This document shows positions 42,754 through 52,100 of a DNA stretch of 64,000 bases, one piece after another. The DNA is taken from contig CAISJI010000098.1 in assembly GCA_903885565.1 (NCBI GenBank), positions 1 to 64,000 on the forward strand. The letters run 5' to 3'. A program made the position numbers and the translations under genes. Below the pieces are notes generated by a model. The model did no database searches. It had not been told where the DNA came from and saw nothing but the letters and a program-made list of their open reading frames with translations. The DNA is from an uncultured Planctomycetaceae bacterium. GTDB lineage: Bacteria; Planctomycetota; Planctomycetia; Pirellulales; UBA1268. Each line of letters starts with the position of its first letter. Position 1 is the first letter of the stretch.

Positions 42754-44328
42754 TCAGTCGTTGCGGTGGCCACGGACGTATTCAAAGAGCGACTTTGAGG
42801 CGAGGCTCATGATGCCGCCGCCGTCGGAGCGATCCTCGATGCCAAAGCACTCCACGAGGCCGTAGATCGCCCCTTCGCGGGCCAGCTGGGATGGCGAGTG
42901 GGGCACCTGCGGGGCGGCAGCCGGCAGGTCGTCCCAGCCGGTCGTGTCGGGCATTGAGTTCATCAGCGTCGGATGCCGGTGGGCGTGCGATGGCGTGTGG
43001 CTGAATTCCACCGCCGGAGCGATCCGCGTAAAGATGCCGGCCGGCGACGGCTGATCGATCGCATGTGCAACCAGATCCTGCATCCGGACAGGCTCGTAGG
43101 GCTCGGCGTCGAGCGGTTCGGCCAGGCTCGGGGCGAGCGTCGAGCAGCGGGCCAGCGACGAGGCGACGTGGTAGAATCCCCCCTTCTGTTCCCGCTCGGC
43201 CAGCGCCGCCACCGCGCCAGTCGCCACGAGATAGCCGGTGAGATAGTCGTTGATGAGTGCCGGAACAACCGTCGGCGACTCCATGCCGGCGGAGTGCACA
43301 TGCATCGTGCCGCTCACCGCCTGCGCGATCTGCTCAAAGCCGGGCCGCGTGCCCCAGGCTGTGCCAATCGGGAAGCACGAGAGCGAGGCATGCACGAGAT
43401 TGGGATTGATTGCCTTGAGTCCAGCATCATCGAGCCCCAGCGCCGCCAAAACGCCCGGCCGCTGGCCGTCGAGGAGCACGTCGGCAGAGGCGAGGAGCTC
43501 CTGGAAGCGGGCCTTGCCGCGGCGGCCCTTGATGTCGAGGAGGATGTTTTTCTTCCCCCAGCTGCCATCCATCCAGATCGGCAATACCCAGTCGCCCAGC
43601 GGCGGCTGCACCTTGATCACGTCGGCCCCCTGCTCCGCCAGCAGCCGGCCGCAGGCCGGGCCGGCGACCATGTGGGTCAGTTCCACCACCCGCACTCCTT
43701 CGAGCGGCCTGTGCTTCGCCTTGCCGAGGAGCCGTTTCTTGTCGCTCCCCGAGGCGGCGAAGTCGATCAGCGGCCGCTTCGCGATTTCCGCGCCGAGCGG
43801 ATGGGCGAGCCATTCCTGCGGAGTGCGCACGATTCCCATCGGCAGGTGGAGGCGGATCGCGTCGTCTTCGAGTTCCTGCGAGGTCTTCTTCTCGACGGCC
43901 GCCTGAATGGCTGGTGCCGAGTTGGCGCAGTTGAGATAGACCAGCAGCCGATCCCGGAGATGGGGATGGATGCCGATCATCGTCACGAACCGGCCGTCTT
44001 TGGCCCGGTAGGTGCCGTTGTCGGGGTTCACGCCCCAGGTATCCATGATCGTGCTGTAGCCATTTTGGAAATGGAGCTGCAGCGAGTTGAGCAGGAGGCC
44101 ACAGCGGCGCCGGTCGAGCTTCATCGTCTGCGCAGGGAGGCCGCGAACGGTGCCGAGGTGCTCGACGACTGAGCCGAAAGCGGCCATCACGCCGGCCGCA
44201 TAGTCGTGCGCCTTGACGGGGCTTTTGACATACGAGATCCCGGGGGCCACGCTCACCTTCGCGGCGTCGAGCGCGAAGGGGAGGCTGGCGGCGACGGTGT
44301 CAAAAGCGGTGCGCTGTTTCGGGTTCAT
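42754..44328 (-). CDS. Class III CoA-transferase family protein (CaiB/BaiF), two-part
   Basis: 524 residues, ATG 44328. Residues 1-205 resemble a partial CoA-transferase domain (NGTYRAKDGRFVTMIGIH). Residues about 208-470 are a second domain starting PLEGVRVVELTHMVAGPACG with EQGADVIKVQPP, DIKGRRGKARFQELLASADV and PNLVHASLSCF. In active enzymes the Asp of a G[YF]D motif forms the acyl-enzyme; here that position reads GFEQIAQAVSG, with Glu. Possibly a carnitine/acyl-CoA transferase or racemase relative with changed chemistry. Monocistronic as far as visible. Confidence 0.78.
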   Translation of the reverse strand: MNPKQRTAFDTVAASLPFALDAAKVSVAPGISYVKSPVKAHDYAAGVMAAFGSVVEHLGTVRGLPAQTMKLDRRRCGLLLNSLQLHFQNGYSTIMDTWGVNPDNGTYRAKDGRFVTMIGIHPHLRDRLLVYLNCANSAPAIQAAVEKKTSQELEDDAIRLHLPMGIVRTPQEWLAHPLGAEIAKRPLIDFAASGSDKKRLLGKAKHRPLEGVRVVELTHMVAGPACGRLLAEQGADVIKVQPPLGDWVLPIWMDGSWGKKNILLDIKGRRGKARFQELLASADVLLDGQRPGVLAALGLDDAGLKAINPNLVHASLSCFPIGTAWGTRPGFEQIAQAVSGTMHVHSAGMESPTVVPALINDYLTGYLVATGAVAALAEREQKGGFYHVASSLARCSTLAPSLAEPLDAEPYEPVRMQDLVAHAIDQPSPAGIFTRIAPAVEFSHTPSHAHRHPTLMNSMPDTTGWDDLPAAAPQVPHSPSQLAREGAIYGLVECFGIEDRSDGGGIMSLASKSLFEYVRGHRND

Positions 44329-44412
44329 CGTGATCGTTTCAGCTCCAAAGAACCTAAGGGGAAGACGGGCTTAGCTGCAGACGCTCAAAAAAAGCCCACC
44401 CTCCCCAGCGGT

Positions 44413-44545
44413 GGTTAGCAGGCTGTGGACAAAGTGCAGCGTCGCTGGATGCGATGCCCGTCGACCGTGGAAAACCTCGGTTTTTCCACCGGGCGACCGA
44501 GTGGCCTGTCTTCAATCCAGAGGTGCATGGAGAACTTTTTCCACG
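44413..44545 (-). repeat. R1 dispersed hairpin element, copy c
   Basis: Reverse-oriented copy. It shares with copy a the same altered arm after the loop (CCTCTGGATTGAAGACAG here), a GTGGAAAA/TTTTCCAC inner stem in hairpin 2, and the GCATCGCATCCAGCG end. The outer end GCAGGCTGTGGAC is at 44418-44430. Its DnaA-like boxes each have one mismatch. The rest of the gap 44329-44633 shows a further GCTGTGGACA near 44572 and nothing coding. Confidence 0.8.
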
Positions 44546-44633
44546 GGAGGTTAGCATAATAATCGAAAAAAGCTGTGGACACAGTGGTTTGCCGCAGAAT
44601 GCGGCGAGCGGGCACCTGCGGGGGAGGCAATGC

Positions 44634-45098
44634 ATGCAAACTGCTGATTGGCCGGCCGTTCTCGGCACCGTGGCCACGATTTTCAGCGTGGCGATCGCGG
44701 GCTATGCGCTGTGGCGGCAGTTGGCCGTTCTGCGGTCCCAGATGGTGATCCAGCACTTCTCCGACTACGCCCGCCGCTATGCGGAAATCATGGAGCGATT
44801 TCCCGAGCGGGTGCATGAACAGCAATGCAGCCTCAACGATCTTGGCGACACTGCCGCCGTCATGCCGATCATGCGGACATTCTTCTATCTCTGCTTCGAA
44901 GAATGGGCTCTCCACCAGCGGGGCTATTACGATCCCAAAATGTGGAGCCTGTGGCACCTCGGCATGCACAACGCCCTGGCCAAGCCGGCGTTTCGACAGG
45001 CGTGGGAACGGATCGCCAGCGATACGCAGTTTGGGGCCAGATTTATCCACTTCATGGCCGAGGAAATAGCTGCGGCGACCAAGCCGCAGACGGTGTAG
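44634..45098 (+). CDS. Small single-pass membrane protein
   Basis: 154 residues from ATG 44634 with GGGGAGG 8 nt upstream. The N-terminal helix LGTVATIFSVAIAGYALW is followed by a cytoplasmic or periplasmic helical region (SQMVIQHFSDYARRYAEIME, RTFFYLCFEEWALHQRGYY). I recognise no family. It is flanked by R1-type end sequences, GCTGTGGACA near 44572 and TGATCCACAGCCTGC near 45129, which suggests it may lie within a mobile or duplicated segment. Confidence 0.6.
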   Translation: MQTADWPAVLGTVATIFSVAIAGYALWRQLAVLRSQMVIQHFSDYARRYAEIMERFPERVHEQQCSLNDLGDTAAVMPIMRTFFYLCFEEWALHQRGYYDPKMWSLWHLGMHNALAKPAFRQAWERIASDTQFGARFIHFMAEEIAAATKPQTV

Positions 45099-45191
45099 GA
45101 ATCCTTGAGATAGCAGCGGGAATGCACTTGATCCACAGCCTGCTAAACTGAGGCGGTGGGGCGATGCCCAAGGCCTCCGGAGACAGCCGCC

Positions 45192-45461
45192 ATGACTTCA
45201 CTGACGATCGATCTGGAAACCGCGAATAAAATTCGCGTTGCCATGGCTTCGGGGGAAACCCGTCTTGAGGTGCGTGATGCCAGCGGAGCGTTGCTGGAGG
45301 TTCTCATCCTCAAGGGTGTGCTGCGCCCGATCGATGCACCAGCGACCCCGCAGCCCCCTGCGATCTCATGGGAGGAAATGCGTCGCCGGGCCGAGCGCCG
45401 CGGTGGGCACACCACGGCTGATATTCTTGCCGACCTCGACGAACTGGAAAGTCAGCGGTGA
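45192..45461 (+). CDS. Antitoxin-like protein
   Basis: 89 residues from ATG 45192. MTSLTIDLETANKIRVAMAS and the C-terminal ISWEEMRRRAERRGGHTTAD then ILADLDEL resemble small antitoxins that precede RelE/ParE-type toxins in planctomycetes. Its stop overlaps the toxin start (GTGA). No DNA-binding fold is certain from sequence alone. Confidence 0.65.
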   Translation: MTSLTIDLETANKIRVAMASGETRLEVRDASGALLEVLILKGVLRPIDAPATPQPPAISWEEMRRRAERRGGHTTADILADLDELESQR

Positions 45462-45720
45462 AGTTTTTCGTCGAATGGGATCCCGAGGCACGCAGGGAAA
45501 TTCAGGCCGCTGGCGTCGCGGACGCCGTGCGCATGAGCCTGCGGGAAGCTGTCGAGAAGACCGATCGGGCTTTGGCTCTTGACCCACTTCAGGCGGGTGA
45601 ATCACGCGACGACGTTACGCTACGGGTGGCAATCTTTCACCGCTAACGGTCTACTTCGCCGTCATTCCAGAGCAGGGAACTGTGCGGATCGTCCATTGCG
45701 TAGTGTCACTTCCAGGCTAG
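45458..45720 (+). pseudogene. RelE/ParE-like toxin broken by a frameshift
   Basis: From GTG 45458 the frame reads VKFFVEWDPEARREIQAAG, RALALDPLQAGESRDD and then TLRVAIFHR-stop at 45644-45646. The next frame continues without a gap as SPLTVYFAVIPEQGTVRIVH to a TAG at 45718-45720. This is the expected final strand pair of the RelE/ParE fold, including its PLxVxF pattern. A single-base gain or a two-base loss around 45630-45645 explains it. A sequencing error is possible. Confidence 0.78.
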
Positions 45721-45741
45721 AGCGCATCCGACTTACGCGTG

Positions 45742-45813
45742 GAACCGGCTTCGGGGCGGCAAAAGTCTCGTCGCTTACGCTCCTCGAGCGTTCGCCGACC
45801 CCTCCGCCTACAT
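45742..45813 (-). repeat. R2 dispersed repeat, copy 7 (reverse)
   Basis: GGCAAAAGTCTCGTCG and CTCCTCGAGCGTTCGCCGAC then CCCTCCGCC are the reverse complement of R2 without the optional hairpin. It lies between the broken toxin and the convergent sulfatase gene. Confidence 0.85.
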
Positions 45814-45967
45814 CGCTCGATCTATTTACCCAGTCGTCGCTACAATTATGCCGGATGCGCTCTAATGGGTGAGCCCACCGCAACTCTGGCGCGAAAACTG
45901 GAGGCGGGGCGGCCATCCTGCGGGTGTGTGGTGGAGATGGTACAGCCCGTTGATCGGTCCCGTTTCA

Positions 45968-47662
45968 TCACCCCGCTGCTGCCGGCTCGGCCTGCTGCTG
46001 CTTTTTCTTGTTCTTCTTGGCTGGTTTCTCGTTGGGCTCTGGCGCGGGCTCAACATGGGCCCGCTGCGCCCAAGCCTGCCAGCGAGCGGCGAGATCGGCC
46101 GCCATCTTTGGTTGCGCGGCGGCGAGATCGTGCTGCTCGGTTCGATCGGCTGCGAGGTCGTAAAGTTCCCACTTCCCCGCCCTGCCCGTCCGCACCAGTT
46201 TCATGCTGCCCACGCGGACTGCTGCATTTCCCTCGTGCTCCCAGTACATCGCCTCGCGCTCAATTGGCTCGTTGCGAAAGGCGGGCACGAGGCTGCGTCC
46301 TTCCAGCGGCAGAATCGGCGTATCACCAAATGCCTTGGGATAGCTCGCTCCGCTGACTTCCACAAGCGTCGGCAGGATATCGATCAGGTGGGCGGGCTGG
46401 GAACGCAATTCACCCTGGGCGGCGAGGCCGGCCGGCCAGTGGACCACCAGCGGCGTGGCGATCCCCCCTTCGTGATTGAAATGCTTGTAGCTGCGGAAGG
46501 GGGTGTTCTGCAGATAGGCCCAGCTCTCGCCGCAAAACCAGTCAGAATCCCCCTGCGTCGGATCGCCGACAGTGCGGCCGGTGGGCCCCTGCTCCGCATT
46601 GCCGCCGTTATCGCTCATAAAGAGGATCAGCGTGTTGTCGAACACGCCGCGGGCCTTGAGCCCCGCCACCAGATCCCCCACCGCCTGATCGAGCCGCTGC
46701 ACGCAGGCGGCGTAGGCTGCCATGATGTGGTCGAAGCGATCCTGCTCTGTGGCAGAGAGATCGGACCAGGCTTGGATTGCTGCAGGGCGAGGAGCGGGCG
46801 TCCAGGCCCGATCGATGATCCCCATCTCCACCTGCCGCTGGTGCCTGAGCGTGCGGAGGGTATCCCAGCCGGAGCGATACGTTCCGCGCCGGGCCTCGAT
46901 GGCGGCGGCCGGCGCCTGCAGCGAGAAGTGCGGGGCATTGTGACACAGATGCAGATAGAACGGCTTTTTTTCTGCCAGCGCCTCGTCGATGAAGCTCAGG
47001 CCGAACGTCGTCCAGAGGTCGGTTGAATACCAGTCTTTCGGAAGCCGGGGATCATCGCTGGCGATTGAGGTGCCATTGAGAAAGAGCGCGGCTTTGGGGT
47101 GGGAGGCAAAATAAAATCCCCCCGCCGCCGCATTGAGGCTGCGGTCGAAGCCTCTTGTCCAGGGGGCAACGCCATGGTTCTGGCCAATGTGCCACTTGCC
47201 CGTCATGGCGGTGAAGTAGCCGGCGGGGCGCAGCACTTCGGCGATCGTCACGCATTGATTATTGAGACGCCCAGAGTAGCCGGGCAGGTTTTGGTCCTGC
47301 GTCATGTGCCCTACTCCTGCCTGATGGGAATAGAGGCCGGTGAGGAGCGCGGCCCGCGTTGGGCAGCAACGGGCGGTGTTGTAAAAGCTGGTAAACCGCA
47401 GGCCGTTCTGCGCGAGGGCATCGAGATTCGGCGTGGGGATCTCGCTACCGTAGCAGCCGATATCGGAGAAGCCGAGATCGTCGGCGAGGACAACCACGAT
47501 GTTGGGAGGGCTGGTGGCTGGCCCAGCCGCAGGGCAGCGGAGCGCCGCGGCAGCCATGCAGAGCCAGACGAGCAGCAAAAGCAGGGCCGATCGTGATGCG
47601 GCAGAGTGGCGTGCTCTGGTCTGCCGCGGGCGGGAAAGCGGCTGGGATTGGGAGGCAGTCAT
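45968..47662 (-). CDS. Sulfatase (arylsulfatase type), exported
   Basis: 564 residues, ATG 47662. Export signal SALLLLLVWLCMAAAAL. Catalytic motif CCPTRAALLTG fits C-x-P-x-R, with Cys99 the formylglycine site; metal residues appear in IVVVLADDLG (Asp61, Asp62) and LFMSDNGG. HMTQDQNLPGYSG and KWHIGQ also fit. The C-terminal tail is Lys/Gln-rich low complexity (KPAKKNKKKQQQ). It removes sulfate from polysaccharide or aryl esters and needs an FGly-generating enzyme, not seen in this window. Its ATG overlaps the upstream sulfatase stop. Confidence 0.93.
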   Translation of the reverse strand: MTASQSQPLSRPRQTRARHSAASRSALLLLLVWLCMAAAALRCPAAGPATSPPNIVVVLADDLGFSDIGCYGSEIPTPNLDALAQNGLRFTSFYNTARCCPTRAALLTGLYSHQAGVGHMTQDQNLPGYSGRLNNQCVTIAEVLRPAGYFTAMTGKWHIGQNHGVAPWTRGFDRSLNAAAGGFYFASHPKAALFLNGTSIASDDPRLPKDWYSTDLWTTFGLSFIDEALAEKKPFYLHLCHNAPHFSLQAPAAAIEARRGTYRSGWDTLRTLRHQRQVEMGIIDRAWTPAPRPAAIQAWSDLSATEQDRFDHIMAAYAACVQRLDQAVGDLVAGLKARGVFDNTLILFMSDNGGNAEQGPTGRTVGDPTQGDSDWFCGESWAYLQNTPFRSYKHFNHEGGIATPLVVHWPAGLAAQGELRSQPAHLIDILPTLVEVSGASYPKAFGDTPILPLEGRSLVPAFRNEPIEREAMYWEHEGNAAVRVGSMKLVRTGRAGKWELYDLAADRTEQHDLAAAQPKMAADLAARWQAWAQRAHVEPAPEPNEKPAKKNKKKQQQAEPAAAG

Positions 47663-49137
47663 GGAACAGAGTTTCTCCAGGCAAGGATTTGCGTCCTGAG
47701 TTGGACGACACGATCGGGTTGGGTGGCGGCCAGATTGGTCGATTCGGTGGCGTCGGCGGAGATGTCGTAGAGCTCAGGAGTGGTGCCATCTGGCCCGACG
47801 AGCAGTTTGAAAGCGCCCACCCGAACTGCCAGTGGCGGGCTCCTGTCGGCTGCCGCCTGTGGATAGTGAAAGGATGTCTCGTTGCGGCCATATTCCCAGC
47901 AGAGGGGCGTGGATCGCATCGGCTGCGCCGCGCCGATCATGGCCTGCGAGAGGTCTTCGCCGTCGGGCAGAGAGCCGGGGGGAAGGTGAGCGCCACACAG
48001 CGTGCAGAGGCTCGGCAGGAGATCGACTGTGGCGAGAACTGTTTGGGTATTCATGATGCCAGGCTGCACAATCCCCGGCCCCCAGACGATTCCAGGCACA
48101 CGGATGCCCCCTTCGTAGAGACTCAGCTTGCTGCCCCGCAGCCCGGCGGTGCGTTTTCCGGCGAACGTCGGCAGTGGGCCGTTGTCGCTGAGGAAGATTA
48201 CAAGCGTAGGCAGGCGTGGCGGTTGCTTTCGCAGGTGGGCAAGGAGCCGGCCGATCTGCCGATCCATTTCCGCGAGCACGCCGGCGAGTTTCTCCGGGCT
48301 GTCGCCCGCCCCGCGGGCCCGGCCGTCTGGGCCGGTCTGCTGGTCAGGCTCACTCGGCACCCAGGGGGTGTGTGGATCATCCAGCCAGAGATTCACAAAG
48401 CAGGGGCGATCGGCATGGTCGGCGAGAAACTGCAGCGTCTGATCGACCATCCAGCCGGTGCGATCCCAGCGTTTGACCGGGTCGCCTGCCGACCAAACCC
48501 AATTTTCTGCCGTGAGGGAGGGATGCGGTGCGGGGCTCTCCCAGGTGCCAACGCCCATGTCATAGCCATAGGCGGCGAAATTGGGCGCGTTGTCAACATC
48601 CCGTCCGCCCCCCAGATGCCACTTGCCGACATGGGCCGTTGCGTAGCCGGCCGCGCGGAGTTGTCGCGGCAGCGACGGTGCAGCAGGATTGAGAAAGTCG
48701 ACCATCTCGCAGGCGGCGTTGCCCGCCTTCGTCTGGAGAAAGCTGGTGATTTTGGAGCGCGCCGGAAACTGGCCGGTGATGATCCCGCAGCGCGATGGCG
48801 AGCAGATCGGCGCCGCAGAGTAGCACTGGCCAAAACGCACCCCCTCCGCGGCCATGGCATCCAACTGCGGCGTCTGAGCCCCCTGCGCCTCCGGCTGGCG
48901 ATAGCAGGAGAGGTCTCCCCAGCCGAGGTCATCGGCCAGCACGATGATCACATTCGGCTGCGCCGGAGGGCTGGCAGGTGCCAGGGCCGACAGCAGCAGG
49001 AGGGCGTGCAGAGCTACCCCCGTGGAAAAAAGATTCCCACTCACCAGAGCGCCCGCAAGACTGCATTTCCAGCTGCGCAGGGGGGAGAATAGAATGGTTG
49101 TTGGGGCTGTGTGCCTTCTGTCGCGATGCGCCAGCAT
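47659..49137 (-). CDS. Sulfatase, exported
   Basis: 492 residues from ATG 49137; hydrophobic VALHALLLLSALAPASPP near residue 41 is the export signal. The motif ICSPSRCGIITG (Cys112) is the formylglycine site, with IIVLADDLGWGDL (Asp70, Asp71) and IFLSDNG for the metal. GKWHLGGG is present. The C-terminal PPLAVRVGAFKLLV and PELYDISADATES are typical sulfatase ends. Start uncertain, since other ATG or GTG codons exist nearby. Divergent from the DUF1549/DUF1553 gene across about 43 bp. Confidence 0.88.
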   Translation of the reverse strand: MLAHRDRRHTAPTTILFSPLRSWKCSLAGALVSGNLFSTGVALHALLLLSALAPASPPAQPNVIIVLADDLGWGDLSCYRQPEAQGAQTPQLDAMAAEGVRFGQCYSAAPICSPSRCGIITGQFPARSKITSFLQTKAGNAACEMVDFLNPAAPSLPRQLRAAGYATAHVGKWHLGGGRDVDNAPNFAAYGYDMGVGTWESPAPHPSLTAENWVWSAGDPVKRWDRTGWMVDQTLQFLADHADRPCFVNLWLDDPHTPWVPSEPDQQTGPDGRARGAGDSPEKLAGVLAEMDRQIGRLLAHLRKQPPRLPTLVIFLSDNGPLPTFAGKRTAGLRGSKLSLYEGGIRVPGIVWGPGIVQPGIMNTQTVLATVDLLPSLCTLCGAHLPPGSLPDGEDLSQAMIGAAQPMRSTPLCWEYGRNETSFHYPQAAADRSPPLAVRVGAFKLLVGPDGTTPELYDISADATESTNLAATQPDRVVQLRTQILAWRNSVP

Positions 49138-49180
49138 CCGTTGGCCCGTCGTGTCGCTCGTTCGGTGGAAAAAGTCGCCC

Positions 49181-52100
49181 ATGAATGCCCCCAGATATCT
49201 GCTCGCGCTGCTGGTTGCCTGCGCGGCGCTTGGAAGAGCGCGGGCCGACGAGCCCCTCTCGTTCGACCGCGACATCCGCGGCATTCTCTCTGAGAACTGC
49301 TTCCAGTGCCATGGTCCCGACAGCGGCAACCGTCAGGCGGGCCTGCGGCTCGATCTCCGCGAGAGTGCCGTCGCAGAACTCGAAAGCGGTGCCCGGGCGA
49401 TCCAGCCGGGCGAAGTGGCCACGAGCGAACTGGTGGCCAGAATCAGATCGACCGACCCCGACACCGTCATGCCGCCCCCCGAGGCCAAGATCGGCCGGCT
49501 TTCGGCGGAGCAGGTGGCGGTGCTGGAGAAGTGGATTGCCGCGGGGGCCAAGTATGAACCGCACTGGGCATTTGTGGCGCCCCAGCCGCCGGCGGGCACG
49601 GCAGCCGGTCCCGATCTGATCGACGAGATTGTCGCCCCCCAGCTCGCCGCCCGAGGGTTGGCCCTCCAGTCTGAGGCCGACCGGCGCACGCTCATTCGCC
49701 GGGCCAGCTTTGACATCACCGGCCTCCCCCCGACGCCCGCCGAAGCGGAGGCTTTTTGTGCAGACACCTCTCCCGACGCTTATGAAAAGCTCCTCGAAAA
49801 ATTGCTTGCGAGCCCTCGCTATGGGGAACGGATGGCGGCCGACTGGCTCGATCTGGCCCGCTATGCCGATAGCTACGGCTTTCAGGTCGACCGGGAACGA
49901 TCGATGTGGCAGTGGCGCGACTGGGTGATCAGCGCCTTCAATCGCAATCTCCCCTGGGATCAGTTCACCACCTGGCAGGTCGCCGGCGACCTCCTTCCCA
50001 ATGCCACCGATGAGCAGATTCTCGCCACCGGCTTCAGCCGGCTCCACCAGCAGGAATGCGAAGGGGGATCGGTGGAGGAGGAATACCGGGTCAATTCGGT
50101 CAACGATCGGGTAACCACATTCGGCACGGCGTTCCTGGGACTCACGCTCGAATGCTGCCGCTGCCACGACCACAAATTCGATCCCCTCACGCAGCGCGAG
50201 TTTTATCAGTTCTTTGCTTTTTTCGACGACGTCGATGAGGCGGGGCTCTATTCCTTTTTCACGCCTTCCACACCGACGCCGAAGCTGCGACTGCTCAACG
50301 AGGCCTCGCGCACAGCCCTGGCTCGTGCCGAAGAAACCTGCGGCGAGGCGGCCGCCGCCCTCCTTCTCGCGCAGCAGCAGGCGCAGCAGCGCGTGGCGCA
50401 ATGGATGGCAGGGCCTGGCGAAGCTCCGGCAGAGATCGTGGCGGCCGCTGGTGGAATCCCGCATGAACTGGTGCGGTATTCATTCGATGAGCGCAATGCC
50501 CAGATCGCCTTTTCCAGCACGCTCGATGGCGATCATCCCGCCAGCTCGCCGCCAGAAAATATCCTTGTGCCGGGGCATGCCGGTCAGGCGATCGAGCTGA
50601 CCGGCGATCATCCGGTGCAGACGCCGGTGGGCAATTTCCGCCGCAGCCAGCCGTTCTCTGTTGGCCTGTGGCTCAAGGCACCGAAGCGGTTTGATCGCGC
50701 GGTGATCTTCCACCGCTCGCAGGCCTGGACCGACGCCGCCAGCCGGGGCTACGAACTGCTCGTTGAGGAGGGGCATCTGCAGTGGTCGCTGATCCATTTC
50801 TGGCCGGGAGATGCCGCCAGCGTGCGCTGCCTCGAGCCACTGCCGGTGGGCGAATGGGTGCATGTGGCGGTCACCAGCGACGGCTCTGGGCTCGCCGCAG
50901 GCTTGAAGATTTGGGTGAATGGGCATCCGACGGCAACCACGATCGTGCGCGACAACCTCACCCGCGAGATCACCGGTGGCGGTGGCGATCACATCCGGAT
51001 CGGCGAGCGGATGCGCGACCATGGCTTTCAGGGCGGGCTCGTCGACGATTTCCGGGTGTTTGACCGCGAGCTTTCGGCGCTGGAACTGCGCGAACTGGCC
51101 CATCCCGGCACGCTGGCCGAGACGGTGGCTCTTCGCACTAGCGTCGCTGAAGAACTCGTGGGCGGATGGTATGCCACCGCCCTCGATTCTGGCTCGGCTA
51201 CCGCCCGGGCCGCGCTCCAAGCGGCCCGGCTGGCCCGCGATGACCTGGCTGAAAAGCCGGAGGAGATCATGGTGATGCGGGAGTTGGCCCAGCCCCGCAC
51301 CGCCTATCTGCTCACCCGCGGCGAATATGCGCAGCGGGGCGAGGCGGTGCAGCCGGGCACACCGGCGATCCTCCCTCCGTTCCCCGCCGATCAGCCGCGC
51401 AACCGACTCGGCCTGGCCCGCTGGCTCACCGCGTCTGATCACCCGCTCTTGGCGCGCGTCACGGTCAACCGGCTCTGGCAGGCGCTCTTCGGCACCGGCC
51501 TCGTGAAGAGCCCCGAGGATCTCGGCAGCCAGTCGCTGCGGCCGGAATACCCTGCCCTGCTCGACGCCTTGGCATGGCGGTTTTCCCACAGCCGCGAACA
51601 GGGGGGATTCGGCTGGGATCTCAAGCACCTGATCAAGACGATCATGCTCTCAAAAACCTACCGCCAACGCAGCAGCGCGCCTGAGCAGGTGATGGCGGAC
51701 GATCCGCTCAATCTCTGGCTGGCCCGCGGCCCACGGCATCGGCTCCCGGCGGAGATGATCCGCGATGGCATCCTCGCCGGCAGCGGGCTGCTGGTGGAGC
51801 AGATCGGTGGCCCGTCGGTCAACACCTACGACGTTGCCGAGTCGTTTAAACCGGCCAAGGCGGGAAAGGGCAACGATCTCTACAGGCGCAGCCTCTATAC
51901 ATTCTGGCGCCGCACGGGGCCGGCCCCGGTGCTGGAGAGTTTTGATCTGCCGAAGCGCGTTGTCTGCGTGGCCCGCCGCGACACCACCAACACGCCGCTG
52001 CATGCCCTGGTGCTCCTGAACGGGCCGCAGTTTGTGGAGGCAGGACGGGCGTTGGCCGAGAAGCTTCTCAAAGAGAGGCCGGCCGGAGCCGCCCCGCAGG

